From the NCBI GenBank assembly GCA_019802505.1, contig JAFMOC010000078.1, positions 1,262,501 through 1,326,500 on the forward strand: 64,000 bases of DNA, read 5' to 3'. This document shows positions 1-13,800 of the stretch, piece after piece (the stretch's first letter is position 1; each line of letters opens with the position of its first letter). Source of the DNA: Corydoras sp. C115. Its lineage: Eukaryota; Chordata; Actinopteri; Siluriformes; Callichthyidae. The notes below the pieces were generated by a model that saw only the letters and a program-made list of their open reading frames with translations, did no database searches and was not told where the DNA came from. A program made the translations under genes and the position numbers.

Positions 1-596
1 GCCGTGACATTAATGACAATGCAACAGCGCACACCTCTGACCGCTTTACATTCGTATCAATACGACAGCTTCTTTTAAAAAATATTGGGAAGCATATTGG
101 AGGGAGATGATGTGTGTAACTGTTCACTGAAGTGAATCATCTCTGCATCATACTGCATCCAAACTCGACTGAACCAAGATGCTGCAGCCACATTCTTGCA
201 CGAGCCAAACAACAAAAACGAAAACGCTCCGAACCAAACTGTTCCAGATCAGCAGCAAAAAAAAATTTGAGAACGTGATACAACATTATTTTAAATTATG
301 TACCATTAATGGAAACCTACAGATTAATATAAACAGAGAGCCATTTCCCAAAATATTCTCCAAACATCTGAATGTTCACTTCAGCTCTGATGACCTGCCA
401 CTGCGGGAACCTTGACCCCTTTCATGTTGCCCCCACTGTATCACATCTCTTCTGTAAGTGTCTTCACCTCTTATGAATGCAAATCCTGGTCCACATCTGG
501 CATGATCTTTTGTATAATGCATTTCTTTGATGTATAGATGTATTTACTGTGTATTTGATGTATAGATCCTGTATTTACTGAGAGATTCAGACTCAC
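1..596. other. ace intron 20 (partial)
   Basis: Part of the intron after exon 20. No exon with ACE similarity and no SINE-A copy is seen. A short ATGTATAGAT repeat lies at about 530-566. Confidence 0.6.
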
Positions 597-820
597 CGTG
601 GTTGTCTTCGACCTTATCGAGCAGGCCAATAGTGTGCAGGTGCTTGGGCGTCGACACCGACAGCGCTAGGACGTCTCCGATGGCTTCATGGAATCCTGGG
701 TTGGCTCCATCGCGGAAGGAGATTGGCTGGTCTTTATACTGAAGGAAGTACTGAACGTGACCCATCTCATGATGTACTGTGATCAGGTCATCCATGTTCA
801 CCACTGTGCACTGCTTGATC
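597..820 (-). CDS. ace: ace exon 20 (C-domain zinc site)
   Basis: A 224 nt exon with HEMGH at 757-771 and, 24 residues after the second His, the zinc-ligand Glu in GFHEAIGD. The acceptor is TTCTGTAG/GAT and the donor CACG/GTGAGT, phase 1. The next exon is beyond base 1. The C domain therefore keeps its complete zinc site. Confidence 0.98.
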
Positions 821-897
821 CTACAGAATACCAATAACACAGGTTCTAGACTTTTAATGGGTGCCATGAAGAATGAAAAGTATATATGGCTACTATG

Positions 898-929
<32 letters not shown>

Positions 930-3900
930 TACATTCCCTGGTAGGTCATAGCAAGACAATTACAGACTGTAGAACATCTGTGTTCTTGTGTTTGTTAGTC
1001 CCCTGTTGGTTCTCTGTTCTCTATTGACAGAACAGGTATCATTTGGGTGATGGATTGTTTATTGTCAGTTCTGCAGTGACACTGATGTGGTGAGGGGGTT
1101 TTAGTGCAGCAGTGCTGCTGTAGTTTCATTCCTCCACCTCAGTGACACTGCTGGGATAGGAATAATGCACCAACCAAATAACCCCTGCTCTGTGGTGCTA
1201 CTATTGGGGTTCTGAACAGAGTACAGAGTAAAGTAAAGGGGAACAGAGTAAAGGGGACGTACACAGTATGTACTACACAGTATGTACTGTAGAACAAACA
1301 GATGGACTACAGTCTGGAATTGGAGAACTACAAAGTCCATCTTCAGAGTAAGAGGAACTGAGCGATAAGTGGAGCAGAAAGGTGTGTGTGTTTTGCTTTG
1401 GTTTGGGTTTTAGTTTTGTTTTAAATTTAATACATTTAAATTTAAGTCTGAGGGCGGCACAGGAGTTTAGTAGTTAGCACGTTCGCCTCTCACTTCTGGA
1501 GATCCAGGTTTTAATCCCTATCTTGGTGGAGTTTCCATGTTCTCCCCGTGTCTACGTGGGTTTCCTCCAGGTTCTCTGGTTTCCTCCCACAGTCCAAAAA
1601 CATGGATCAAGGTAGATTGGCTGCTTTGAAGTGCCTCTATATAGTCTGTGTGGGTGTGTGAGTGTGGGTGCCCAGTGATATATGTGGGCACCCTGTCCTG
1701 GGTGTTTCTGCCTCCCTGGATGGGCATTGGGAACCCCCCGCAAGAGGATAGGGACCCCTAGGGGAACCACCATAGTAGAGGGTTAAGCTGAAGATAATGA
1801 ATATATATTCATTCATTCATTATCTCCCACTTTATCCTCTATTAGAGTCGCGGTGGGGTTCCCCATGCCCATCCAGGGGAGAACGTCTTGGGCGCTGGGC
1901 AGATACACCCAGGACAGGGCGCCAATCCATCGCTGGGCACACACTCACTCACACAGACACACTCTATATGGGGCAATTTTGAGAATTCAATTGACTTCAT
2001 CCATGTTTTTGGAATGTGGGGGGAAACCGGAGAACCCGGAGGAAACCCACGCGGACACGGGGAGAACATGGAAACTCCACCCAGATGGGGATTCGAACCG
2101 GGAAACCCTAGTGCTGAGAGGAGAACGTGCTAACCACTAAACCACCGTGCCGCCAATGAATATATATATACTGTATATATGAATATTCATATATATGAAC
2201 TTCAAAATGCAGGTATTCGTTAAGTTCATAATAATTGAACAAAATAAGCAAGTAATTACATCAAGTAATAATAATTAATTAGACTATGAGTTTTAAACCA
2301 TGAGTAATTTAATAAAAGTCATTTGTGTGGCATAAGTTGTTACCATTAGGGTCCTAGAATTGTGGTGCTTTAAGTGCATTCTTCCACTAGAGGGCAGTGT
2401 CACAAAAAGTGCTGCCTTTAGTTCTGCAGCTGTTCTATATAGTATTACATAAATTCATCAGAACAATCTATGGCCTCCATTTTGTGTGTTCTATGGTTCT
2501 TCTGGTTGTTTATTTTGGTTCGCAGCGGCATACCTGAAATCCTTGCGGTTGTAGAAGTCCCAGGCGGAAGCGTGACACACCACCTCCCTGTCTGCAGGTT
2601 TCTCAAGCATGGACTTGTCCCAGAATTCCTGGGGCATGGGAGTCAGGCCCACAGATGTGAAGAAGTTATCGGACTCTTCAAACATGCGCTTTGCGTCCCA
2701 TTTCTGAGAGAAAAGAAGCAAAACTGACATCATGCTGCTTTAGAGTAGGCAGCAGGTGGCGCTAACTGGACTCCAAACCTGCAACCCGTCTATCATGAAG
2801 CTACTGATGATTTATCTATTGCACTATTTTGTACTTTTAAAAGATATTGTAGCTTGTAGGCACGGTGGCTTAGTGATTAGCACGTTCGTCTCTCAGTGCT
2901 AGGGATTCCCGGTTCGAATCCCCATCTGGTGGAGTTTCCATGTTCTCCCGGTGTCTGCGTGGGTTTCCTCCGGGTTCTCCGGCTTCCTCCCACAGTCCAA
3001 AAACATGGATCAAGTCAATTGAATTCTCCCCATATAGAGTGTGTCTGTGTGAGTGAGTGTGTGCCCAGCGATGGATTGGCGCCCTGTCCTGGGTCTATCT
3101 GCCCAGCGCCCGAGACGTTCTCCCCTGGATGGGCATGGGGAACCCCACCGCGACCCGAATAGAGGTTAAAGTGGGAGATAATGAATGAATGAATTGTAGC
3201 TTGTAGTGGGAGTGCAGCTTATACTATGACATCATAAAACGCCTATGGAGGTAACATTTACATCTCATAGGCATTATGTCCACGAGGTGAATGGACTATA
3301 AATAAAATATTAGCGAATTAGTGTTGGAGTTGGGGCGGCACAGTGGCTTAGAGGTTAGCACGTTCGTCTCCCAGCGTATTGGTTTCCTACTGGTTCTCCA
3401 GTTTCTTACAACAGTCCAAAAGGATGGATTGACTGCTTTTAATTGCCCCTATATTGTCTGTGTGGGTGTGGGAGTGAGTGTGTGCCCAGTGATAGATTGG
3501 CACCCTGTCCTGGGTGTATTTGCCCAGCGCCCGAAGATAATGAATGAATGCATGAACTTTAAATACAACTGAACCCAATAAACTATAAACAATAGTGACT
3601 TACAAGAATATTTGAGTGCTCTTAAAAGGAGCCATTTATAAATAAAATGTATTCATTTTTAATATCATTATTATTTTTAGGGTCGGCACAGTGGCTTAGT
3701 GGTTAGCAGGTTCAAATCCCAATCTTGGTGGAGTTTCCATGTTCTCCCCATGTCCGCGTTTCCTCCGGGTTCTCCGGTTTCCTCCCACAGTCCAAAAACA
3801 TGGATCAAGGTCAACCGAATTCTCCAAATTGCCCCATATAGAGTGTGTCTGTGTGAGTGAGTGTGTGCCCAGTGATAGATTGGCACCCCGTCCTGGGTGT

Positions 3901-4267
3901 ATCTACCCAGCGCCCAAAATGTTCTCCCCTGGATGGGCATGGGGAACCCCCCCGCGACCCTCATAGAGGATAAAGCTGAAGATGATGGGGATGGAATATT
4001 AGGGGCGGCACAGTGGCTTAGTGGTTAGCACGTTCTCCTCTCAGCACTAGGGATTCCCGGTTCGAATCCCCATCTGCGTGGAGTTTCCTTGTTCTCTCTG
4101 TGTCCGCGTGGGTTTCCTCCGGGTTCTCCGGTTTCCTCCCACAATCCAAAAACATGTGAATTCTCCAAATTGCCCCATATAATGTGCGTTTGTGTGAGTG
4201 AGTTTGTGTCAAGTGATAGGTGTATCTGTCCAGCACCTGAAACTGGCGCCCCCCCCCCCCCCGATCG

Positions 4268-4306
<39 letters not shown>

Positions 4307-4784
4307 CCAACTTAATGGTTTGAGAACCGAAGACAGAGTTCATACCTCCCCCTGAAGCAATGAGGGTTAAAGGCCTCGCTCAAAGACCCACATTGGTGAC
4401 GTCAATCGATCTGGGATTCGAACCCCTGCCCTTTTGATTGATACGCTAACATCCTAAGCACTGAGCTACCACACCCATGTTATGTTGGGCAGCAGTGTGT
4501 ACCTTGTCTATCATGGCTTGTGTCACATCCACCTGAGTGGCGGCGGGGTAGGGCATCACCAGATCCATGATCCCGGACCATGTCTGAGCCCACATGTTTC
4601 CTGCAGCAGAAGAAAAAGAGGTTGGGGGACTTTGTTGGCTCAGAGCCTGTAATCTGGAGAGCTGACAGCGAGGTGAATCTCTCGCTTTAGAATTCCAAGC
4701 TGTTCCATATTCATCCATGTGAAAGCAATGTGTGTCTGCACACTCTCATAAATTCTCATGTACAAAGGAATCAAAGCCATGGGT

Positions 4785-4822
<38 letters not shown>

Positions 4823-7800
4823 TCACGCTTAATTACTTTGACAGCACATTACATCCCGCCGATTCTTTTAGAGTTGCCACAAGGAGCAGATGGAATAAAC
4901 TTGAATTTATGCAAAATTCCAAAAATATATGTCTCAGCAGCTCGCAGGGTTTATCACCACCATAACCTGTATCCTTATCATTACAGAGTAGGGTGACCAG
5001 ATTCCAATTCACCAGATGAGGGACAAAGACTATGTTTATGTGGGACAATGTGGGACACCAAGGCACTGCCATATATATATATATATATATATGTATATAG
5101 GCACAGTGGCTTAGTGGTTAGCACGTTTGCCTCTCAGCGCTAGGGATTTCCCATCTGGGTGGAGTTTCCATGTTCTCCCCGTGTCTGCGTGGGTTTCCTC
5201 CGGGTTCTCCGGTTTCCTCCCACAGTCCAAAAACATGGATCAAGTCAATTGAATTCTCAAAATTGCCCCATATAGAGTGTGTCTGGGTGAGTGAGTGTGT
5301 GCCCAGCGATGGATTGGCGCCATGTCCTGGGTGTATCTGCCCAGCGCCCGAGACGTTCTCCTCTGGATGGGCATGGGGAACCCCACCGCGACCCTAATAG
5401 AGGAGAAAAGTGGGAGATAATTAATGAATATATATATATATAATTTGCATTGTTTGTGTTGGTGGGCACGCCCTTAACATGCATCCGCGTTCCCGATTTG
5501 TTGACATTCAAACAGCCCGCCTCTCCCCCGATAACAGACAACACAGCCATCCAATGGCAGATTATAAAACACGCTTAAAAACTGGAGTCTGACTTTCAAT
5601 AACAACGCGGGACAACGTCTCAATTTGCGCGACGCGTGAAAAGTAACGAAATTGCGTGACTGTCCCGCACAAAGCAGGACATCTGGTCACCCTATTACAG
5701 ACCCTGATTTTATCAAAGTAAATATTATAGACATTGACCGGTGTTTTTACTTTACCTAGTAAATGTGCCGGGATAGGTCCGTTGAGGTTGACGCGCTCAC
5801 TTCCGAACTTTTTGAACAGGCCTCTGCGGACATAGGCGTGAAGATTGAGGTAGAGAGGCTGCAGCTCTTTCCACAAGGCTTCCAAATCCTCCTCGAAAGA
5901 TGGAGTTTCATACAAGGAGCGCCAGAACGCCCCGTTATCAGCGTGACCTATTGATACAGAGTCAGAGACTGCTAACTCAGTACCTCAAAATCACTATTAA
6001 ACTTTAAAAGAACATTAAAAACACATTTATTTAATTTTCCGTTTAATTAATTCCCTGTAGATAAAGGTGTAGGTCTCAGGCTTGGCGGTGTTGGGTTGGT
6101 GATCTGGGATCAGTGTGTGCTGGTATTTCACCTTCATCATTAGTAGAGGGTGTGGTACTCAAATGATGCTGTTCCGAGGAGCCCTCTCAACTAAGTACCC
6201 TGCAGTATCTGTCCCTTTTAGTTCTGTTGCTCTAGTCAGTGATGCTGGAGTCATATGAGGCACTGTGTCAATTAAACTCTGGTTATTACTTAATTACTGG
6301 GATTTATCAGCTGTGACTGATTTTCTTGCTTGATTATTTTTGAGGTGTTGCCCATTTCCTGAAGGTGTTGTCAGCTCTTCATCCATGGTTCTGCTGAAGC
6401 ACTGCGGCTATGACGATTACTGAATAGAACCAAGATTTTCATTGGTCTCGCAGTCCTGCAGGACGCCCTCAATGGACTTACACATCCATCCATCCATCCA
6501 TCCATTATCTTCCGCTTTATCCTCTATTAGGGTCGGGGTGGGGGTTCCCCATGCTCATCCAGGCGAGAACATTTCGGGCGCTGGGCAGATACACCCAGGA
6601 CAGGGCGCCAATCTAACGCTGGGCACACACTCACTCACTTACACAAACACACTCTATATGGGGCAATTTGGAGAATTCAATTGACCTTGATCCATGTTTT
6701 TGGACCGTGGGAGGAAACCGGAGAACCCGGAGGAAACCCACACGGACATGGGGAGAACATGGAAACTCCACCCAGATTGAGATTCGAACCGGGAATCCCT
6801 AGTGCTGAGAGGAGAACATGCTAACCACTAAGCCACCATGCCAACTTGTATAGTTTTCAATTATTAAATACAGGTCACATGATCATCACACAGTCTGTAC
6901 ATTAGTGTCCTACACTGTTGTTGCTGCCCGGCCGCTCAAGGAGGAGTCCCCCACTGAGTCTTGGTCCTCACAAGGTTTATTCCTTAAAATATTAACACAA
7001 CAAAGAGTTTTTTCTTGCCACTGTCGCTTCAGCTTGCTCTTTGGGGGTTTAAAGGCTTTTCATTCTGTAAAGCTGCTTTGTGACGATGTACTGTTGTAAA
7101 AAGCTCTCTATAAATAAATTACTTGAACTTGAAATTTTGTTTGTTCCCGGCATTTTGGTTAATTAACTTATGATCCCTCATTTGTTTTCTCTTTAGGTTA
7201 ATTAACCGTTTCTAGTTATTGGTTATTTTCACCGTCAGGTGGTCTGCCCTTTGTTATTTTTACTTCCGCTTTTTGTGTTTGTCAGCCAACCAGCATTAAG
7301 TATAGTCACGCGGTCCCGTTCCTTTGTTTTTGTATGTTCTGTTGGAATTTATTGAACGTAAAAAGACATGAATTGTATTATTTGAAAGGTTTGGTCAACT
7401 TTGGAAAGCTTTTACCTTTGTTATGATATTTTTGTAATTTGCGATATGTAAACAACTGCTGAATGGCAGAGGGAATGACCAGTGGGGGTTGAGTGTGTAA
7501 ATTGTAGGAATGACCACTTGGCATTCCTACAATTGAATGAGTCAGAAAGGAGTCAGAAAGTCTGGTCGCAGGGTGACCTGTGAAAATATAGAATTAGGGG
7601 GCAAGTAACATTTGTTAAAAAGTATTGGGACTGGGGACTCCACCATATTTGGAAGGTCCAGTCACACTCACCCACACAGAAGAAGGACAGCCCACCTAAG
7701 GATTATATACCGAAGCAGCATCTTTGAGAATTCAGAGCTCTCTCATCAATCGTGGTTGCCCACCATTGATGATATTTCCTGTACAATTGTTTGTCTATTC

Positions 7801-10800
7801 AGTAACTTGCATTAAAATCTGTTTGGAACAACCTGCATCTCCGAGGCCGTTTATTGAACATCTATCAGTTCCTTCGCTTTAATAAAAGTCGACTTACACT
7901 TACAGCACAGTGGCTTAGTGGTTATAACACTGCTTATAACTCTGTAAAGCTGCTTTGTGACAATGTGCTATTGTAAAAAGCGCTATATAAATAAACTATT
8001 TTAACTTGAGCTCTTAACGGGGTGAAAAAAACCTGCGTGCTTTTCCTTGAAAAACATGGTTCTTAGTGTTTACATGGTCGTAATGTTCTGGGCCCCTTTC
8101 TCACAAAGCTAGTTTTCAGAGGCACTTACTCACCGTTACTCCTAGCAGCTAAGTTGGCAAGCTCCACGTATCTCTCATAGCGCTTGCGCAGTTCTCGTCC
8201 TGAAACATTCCTCCAGCCCTGCCAGGCAAACAGCAGCTCGTCGTAGTTTCTGGACTCAGCCATGATCTTGGTTAGATCTGAAAGGAAATGATTGGCATCC
8301 CGAAATTTGAAACACGCCACTTTCAGTTTTCACAACATTCACTGTTCCATCCATCCATTATCTTCTGCTTTATCCTCTACTTGGGTCGCGGGGGGGTTCC
8401 AAATGCCCATCCAGGGGAGAATATTTCGGGCGCTGGGCGGATACACCCAGGACAGGACACCAATCTATCACTGGGCACACACTCACTCACACAGACACAC
8501 TCTATATGGGGCAATTGGGAGAATTCAATTGACCTTTCATCCACCCATTATTCATTCATTCATTCATTCATTATCTTTCGCATTATCCTATATTAGGGTT
8601 GGGAGGGGGGGGGGGTTTCCATGCCCATCCAGGGGAGAATGTTTCGGGCGCTGGGCAGATACACCCAGGACAGGACACCAATCTATCACTGGACACACAC
8701 TCACTCACACAGACACACTCTATATGGGGCAATTTGGAGAATTCAATTGACCTTTCATCCACCCATTATTCATTCATTTATTCATTATCTTTCGCTTTAT
8801 CCTATATTAGGGTCGCGGGGAAGGGGGGGGGGGTTCTCCATGCCCATCTAGGGGTGAACGTTTCGGGCGCTGGGCAGACACCCAGGACAGGGGGACAATC
8901 TATCACTGGGCACACACTCAATCACACAGACACATACACACTCTATATGGGGCAATTTGGAGAATTCAATTGACCTTGATCCATGTTTTTGGACTGTGGA
9001 AGGAAACCGAAGAACCAGGAAGAAACCCACATGAACCGGGAATCCCTAGCGCTGAGAGGAGAACATGCTAACCACTAAACCACCGTTATAATATAACATT
9101 TGTATTTTTTTGTTAATGTATAAGCATATAGTATTTTTAGTAAATGCTGTAACATACAAAATGCAACTTTTTCTTGCACACTAAGTAGAAATAAATCAAC
9201 ACAGGGTTCTTAAATTAAGCTGCTGCAAATATTTGATCTACAGAACAACTCACCTGGTTCTAGAGGAAGACAGGGTGTGCCATCACCTTTACAGACTTTA
9301 GCTACACTGTAAGTCGTCTCCATAGACGCTAACAAATTATTGTACTGTAAACACAGAAATTAGAAGATTATATGGGTTGTTCACATTGTAATGCCCCACA
9401 TCCTTTCTTTTTATATATACAGCACCAATCTAAAATTTGGACACGCCCCCTTCTTACTCCATTCTCTATTTCCTCCACTTACCATATAGATGGACTTTGT
9501 AGTTTTATAAATATACATATATGTAGTATATGTAGTTAGATAAATATATGTATATGTATATATACCCACCCAGGATGTATATATATGCACCCAGGACAGG
9601 GCGCCGATCTATCTCTGGGCACACTCTCTCACTCACACAAATACACTCTATATGGGGCAATTTGGAGAATTCAATTGACCTTGATCCATGTTTTTGGACT
9701 GTGGAAACCGGAGAACCCAGAGGAAACCCATACGGACACGGGGAGAACATGGAAACTCCACCCAGATTGAGATACGAAATAGTTTGCGGTAAAGAATTCC
9801 ACAGTACAACCACTGTAGCATGTTCTCCTGAATGCCATTGTCCACTAATTAATTAGGAAATTGTAACAATTTTAGCTGGTAGCTGATTTTTTCTCAGTCT
9901 TATACATACACCGCATTACATGCCGTATCTCAGCTACGTAATAAATTCCGATCTTTTCATTCATTCATTCATTCATTATCTCCCGCCCCATCCTCTACTA
10001 GGGTCGCGGTGGGGTTCCCCATGCCCATCCAGGGGAGAACATCTGAGGCGCCGGGCAGACAGACCCAGGACAGGGCGCCAATCCATCACTGGACACACAC
10101 TCACTCACACAGACACACTCTAAATGGGGCAATTTTGAGAATTCAATTGACTTGATCCATGTTTTTGGACTGTGGGAGGAAACCGGAGAACCCGGAGGAA
10201 ACCCACGCAGACACGGGGAGAACATGGAAACTCCACCCAGATGGGGATTCGAACCGGGAATCCCTAGCGCTGAGAGGCGAACGTGCTAACCACTAAGCCA
10301 CTGTGCCGCCAATTCCGATCTTTTTCATTCATTCATTCATTCATTATCTCCCGCTTTATCCTCTATTAGGGTCGCGGTGAGGTTCCCCATGCCCATCCAG
10401 GGGAGAACGTCTCGGGCATTGGGCAGATAGACCCAGGACAGGGCGCCAATCCATCGCTGGGCACACACTCACTCACACAGACACACTCTATATGGGGCAA
10501 TTTGGAGAACTCAATTAACTTGATCCATGTTTTTGGACTGTGGGAGGAAACCGGAGAACCCGGAGGAAACCCACGCGGACACGGGGAGAACATGGAAACT
10601 CCACCCAGATGGGGATTCAAACCGGGAATCCCTAGCGCTGAGAGGCGAACGTGCTAACCACTAAGCCACTGTGCCGCCAATTCCGATCTTTTGTTTTATT
10701 AATTCTTTTATTATTCATCTTACCTCATTCAGTTCCGCATCAGGAAGCGCAGCCCGCTCTAAGTCACTAAGTTTCTTCAAAATCCGTTTCACCGAGGGGT

Positions 10801-13800
10801 CCTGGAAATCCGTCGTGTCGTACTTTCGAGCCTCCAGTCCGTAGGTCTTCGTGTGACTTGCCATTTCCAAATTTTTCTGCAGCTGGAAACAAATACGTCA
10901 AGAATAGAATGCAAAGCCAAAACCCCATATTTTTTAATAGCAGTTGGTATTTACCATGTTCTGCTTATTTGCTTCGTTGATGTCAGTATTGTAGGCCCAC
11001 GACGCCTCCGTGTACGTATTCCAAACTTTTTCCGCCGTAGAGTTGTACTCTGCCAGGAACTGTTTCGCCTGCGCTTCGTCAGTTATTTTGTCTGTAAAAG
11101 AGCAATTCCAACATTTGTAGAACGTCCTCTATTGAGTCTTTTACGTTTAACAAAATAGGAATTTTACCGATATCTGATGGGTAGCCCTCTGGGACGGGTG
11201 GCACCCAATTAAACTCAGGCCAGCCCAGTGTTTCTTTGGTCAGCGCGTTCTGGGCCTCTAACCAAGTAGTGATGGGCTGGAAGTACTCCATCAAGGCACC
11301 TGCGTCCATTTTGTTGCTGCCCAAGGTCTCTTGCAAGACCTCTGGCCAAGGTTTGGATGAACCAGAACTCATCATTTTCCTTATAAGCAGAAGTAAAGAG
11401 TTTATTAACCCCAACAAACCCATAAAGAGTCACCCATTCATGCTGATTCTGTTCATTTTTATTGCATCACATACTGTAAAATAGCCCCGGCTTCTTCAGA
11501 ATTGTAGATGTCACACTTGTGCAGAGGTCCGGTATGCTTAGCTGCCTGGCAGAGCTTCTGATGAAACTGGAACTGAAGAATAAAACTCACAAAATACCTA
11601 AAAGAGATAATGAGAGCGCAGACACATCAACATAATTAATCCTGTTATTTCAACAGTAATGCAAAAAAGGAAGAAAACCAAAGCCAGTGGCGCTTGTTAA
11701 GTCTTTAAATCCGTTTCCGAAAATTTCATCAGCTTTGCACACAATTCATTAAAGATACCATGTGTCTTTATAAATTTTATACACCTTGTTCTTGGCTAGG
11801 GCTGAGACAATGCATCGTTTTTGTAATTAAACATCATTAAAAACAATAAATTAAAAACACATTTTTCTTTTTTATTTCTTTGATTTATTATTTGTAGGGT
11901 ACATATGGGGCAGCGCTAGGGATTCCCGGTATGAATCCCAATCTGGGTGGAGTTTCCATGTCCTCCCCGTGTCTGCGTGGGTTTCCCCTGGGTTCTCCGG
12001 TTTCTCCCCACAGTCCAAAAACATGGATAAAGGTCAATTGAATTCTCCAATTTGCCCCATATAGAGTGTCTGTGTGAGTGAGTGTGTGCCCAGTGATAGA
12101 TTGGCGTCCTGTCCTGGGTGTATCTGCCGAGCGCCCGAAACGTTCTCCCCTGGATGGGCATGGGGAACCCCACCGAGACCCTAGTAGAGGATAAAGCGGA
12201 AGATAATGGATGGATGGGTACATATGCTCTCTGAGTCAAATGTCTTGCAACTCTTCATATGATATTTGGGATGTACACAAGACCTGAACCATTTTATCAA
12301 ACTTTTGTCATTTGTGGTTTTCTGAATCATGTAGTTGGGTCCAGCATATCCATATATTCCAGCATGGACCGCCCTGTGCCAGTTTTAGGTCAAATTCATG
12401 CGGAAAAGGAGTCATAAACTTCCAATTCCATGTAGATAACTTACACAGTGTGTAATAGTGTGTGTACTGGGATCAAACACACGCTATGGGTAGCATAGGG
12501 CGAACGGTCAAGAGATGATTGAAACTGAACTTTTCCTTTTCCCTTTTTACAGACAGCTATTTAAAATATATACAGGTGAACAAAGGTAAGCAAAAAACAA
12601 ATTAATAAAAAAAAACTAAAGTATATCAACGTCTTATTTCAGAAGCCTAGAATACTCCAGACCAATGACGTCAAGTCATACAGCTCTCTATCATATATAT
12701 CCTCTTGGATATAACCACCTGGTTGCAACCTGTTTATATTCTAATAGACCTGGCCCTGGGGTACACCAAACATTTTTTACAATTCTTCACGTTAGTTTAC
12801 TAGCATATAATCATGTCATATTCCATCAATATTACAACATTGATATTTTTCTGTGTTCAGATATCCATCCATCCATCCATTATCTTCTGCTTTATCCTCG
12901 CAGGGGGGTTCCCCATGCTCATCCAGGGGAGAACGTTTCAGGTGCTGGGCAGCAACACCCAGGACAGGACGCCAATCTATTGCAAGGCATACACTCTCTC
13001 ACACACACACACTCTATATGGGGCAATTTGGAGAATTCAATTGACCTTGATCCATGTTTTTGGACTGTGGGAGAAAACCGGAGAACCCGGAGGAAACCCA
13101 CGTGGACACGGGGAGAACATGGAAACTCCACCCAGATTGGGATTCAAACTGGGTATCCCTAGCACTGAGAGGAGAACATGCTAACCACCAAGCCACCATG
13201 TCTGTGTACAGATATGCTAACCAACATCCAATACAGGTACTAGCAACCCTCTATTCCCTAAAGCATGGGTTAATCCAAGGGTAGGTAAAAGCAGTGTTTT
13301 AACCACAACTATTTTTAGCCCCCCTATGATCAACCACCGGTAGGTTAGGTAAGTATACATACTTTAACGTTTATGGTGATTTTTAGGGGTGAGCTGCAAT
13401 ATTCGCTGATTCAACGATGAACCTCATAGTCGAATGTACCATTTTGACCACATGGGGGCGCCCATGGCTGCTGCTAAGCATTAGTTTTTACATGAAATGT
13501 CTTTGTTTTCGTTATATATATAGCCTTTTGTCAAATAAAATCATCCTAATTTCTGTTAATATTTTTTTTAAATGATGTGTGCGCTTTAACAATAGGCTAC
13601 ACATTAATAAAGTAAGTAAAATATGAAAAAAATATTTTTTTAAAAACCACGCTTATAGCGCCATCTTGTTGTGAAATTTCAACTGATTCGACTATCAGTC
13701 GACTATAGGGAAAATCTGACGAATCAGATTCGACTATGAAAATCCTTAGTTGAAGACACCCCTAGTGATTTGTAATTTCACATCATGGCTATGGTTTCAA

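Noticed and set aside
1..596. Search for ace exon 21 (KMALDKIAF / DQWRW type)
   Set aside because: No matching sequence on the minus strand; it must lie beyond the left edge.
12665..13184. 165- and 123-codon plus-strand frames in intron 10
   Set aside because: The second half is SINE-A; the first half has no similarity and no splice logic.
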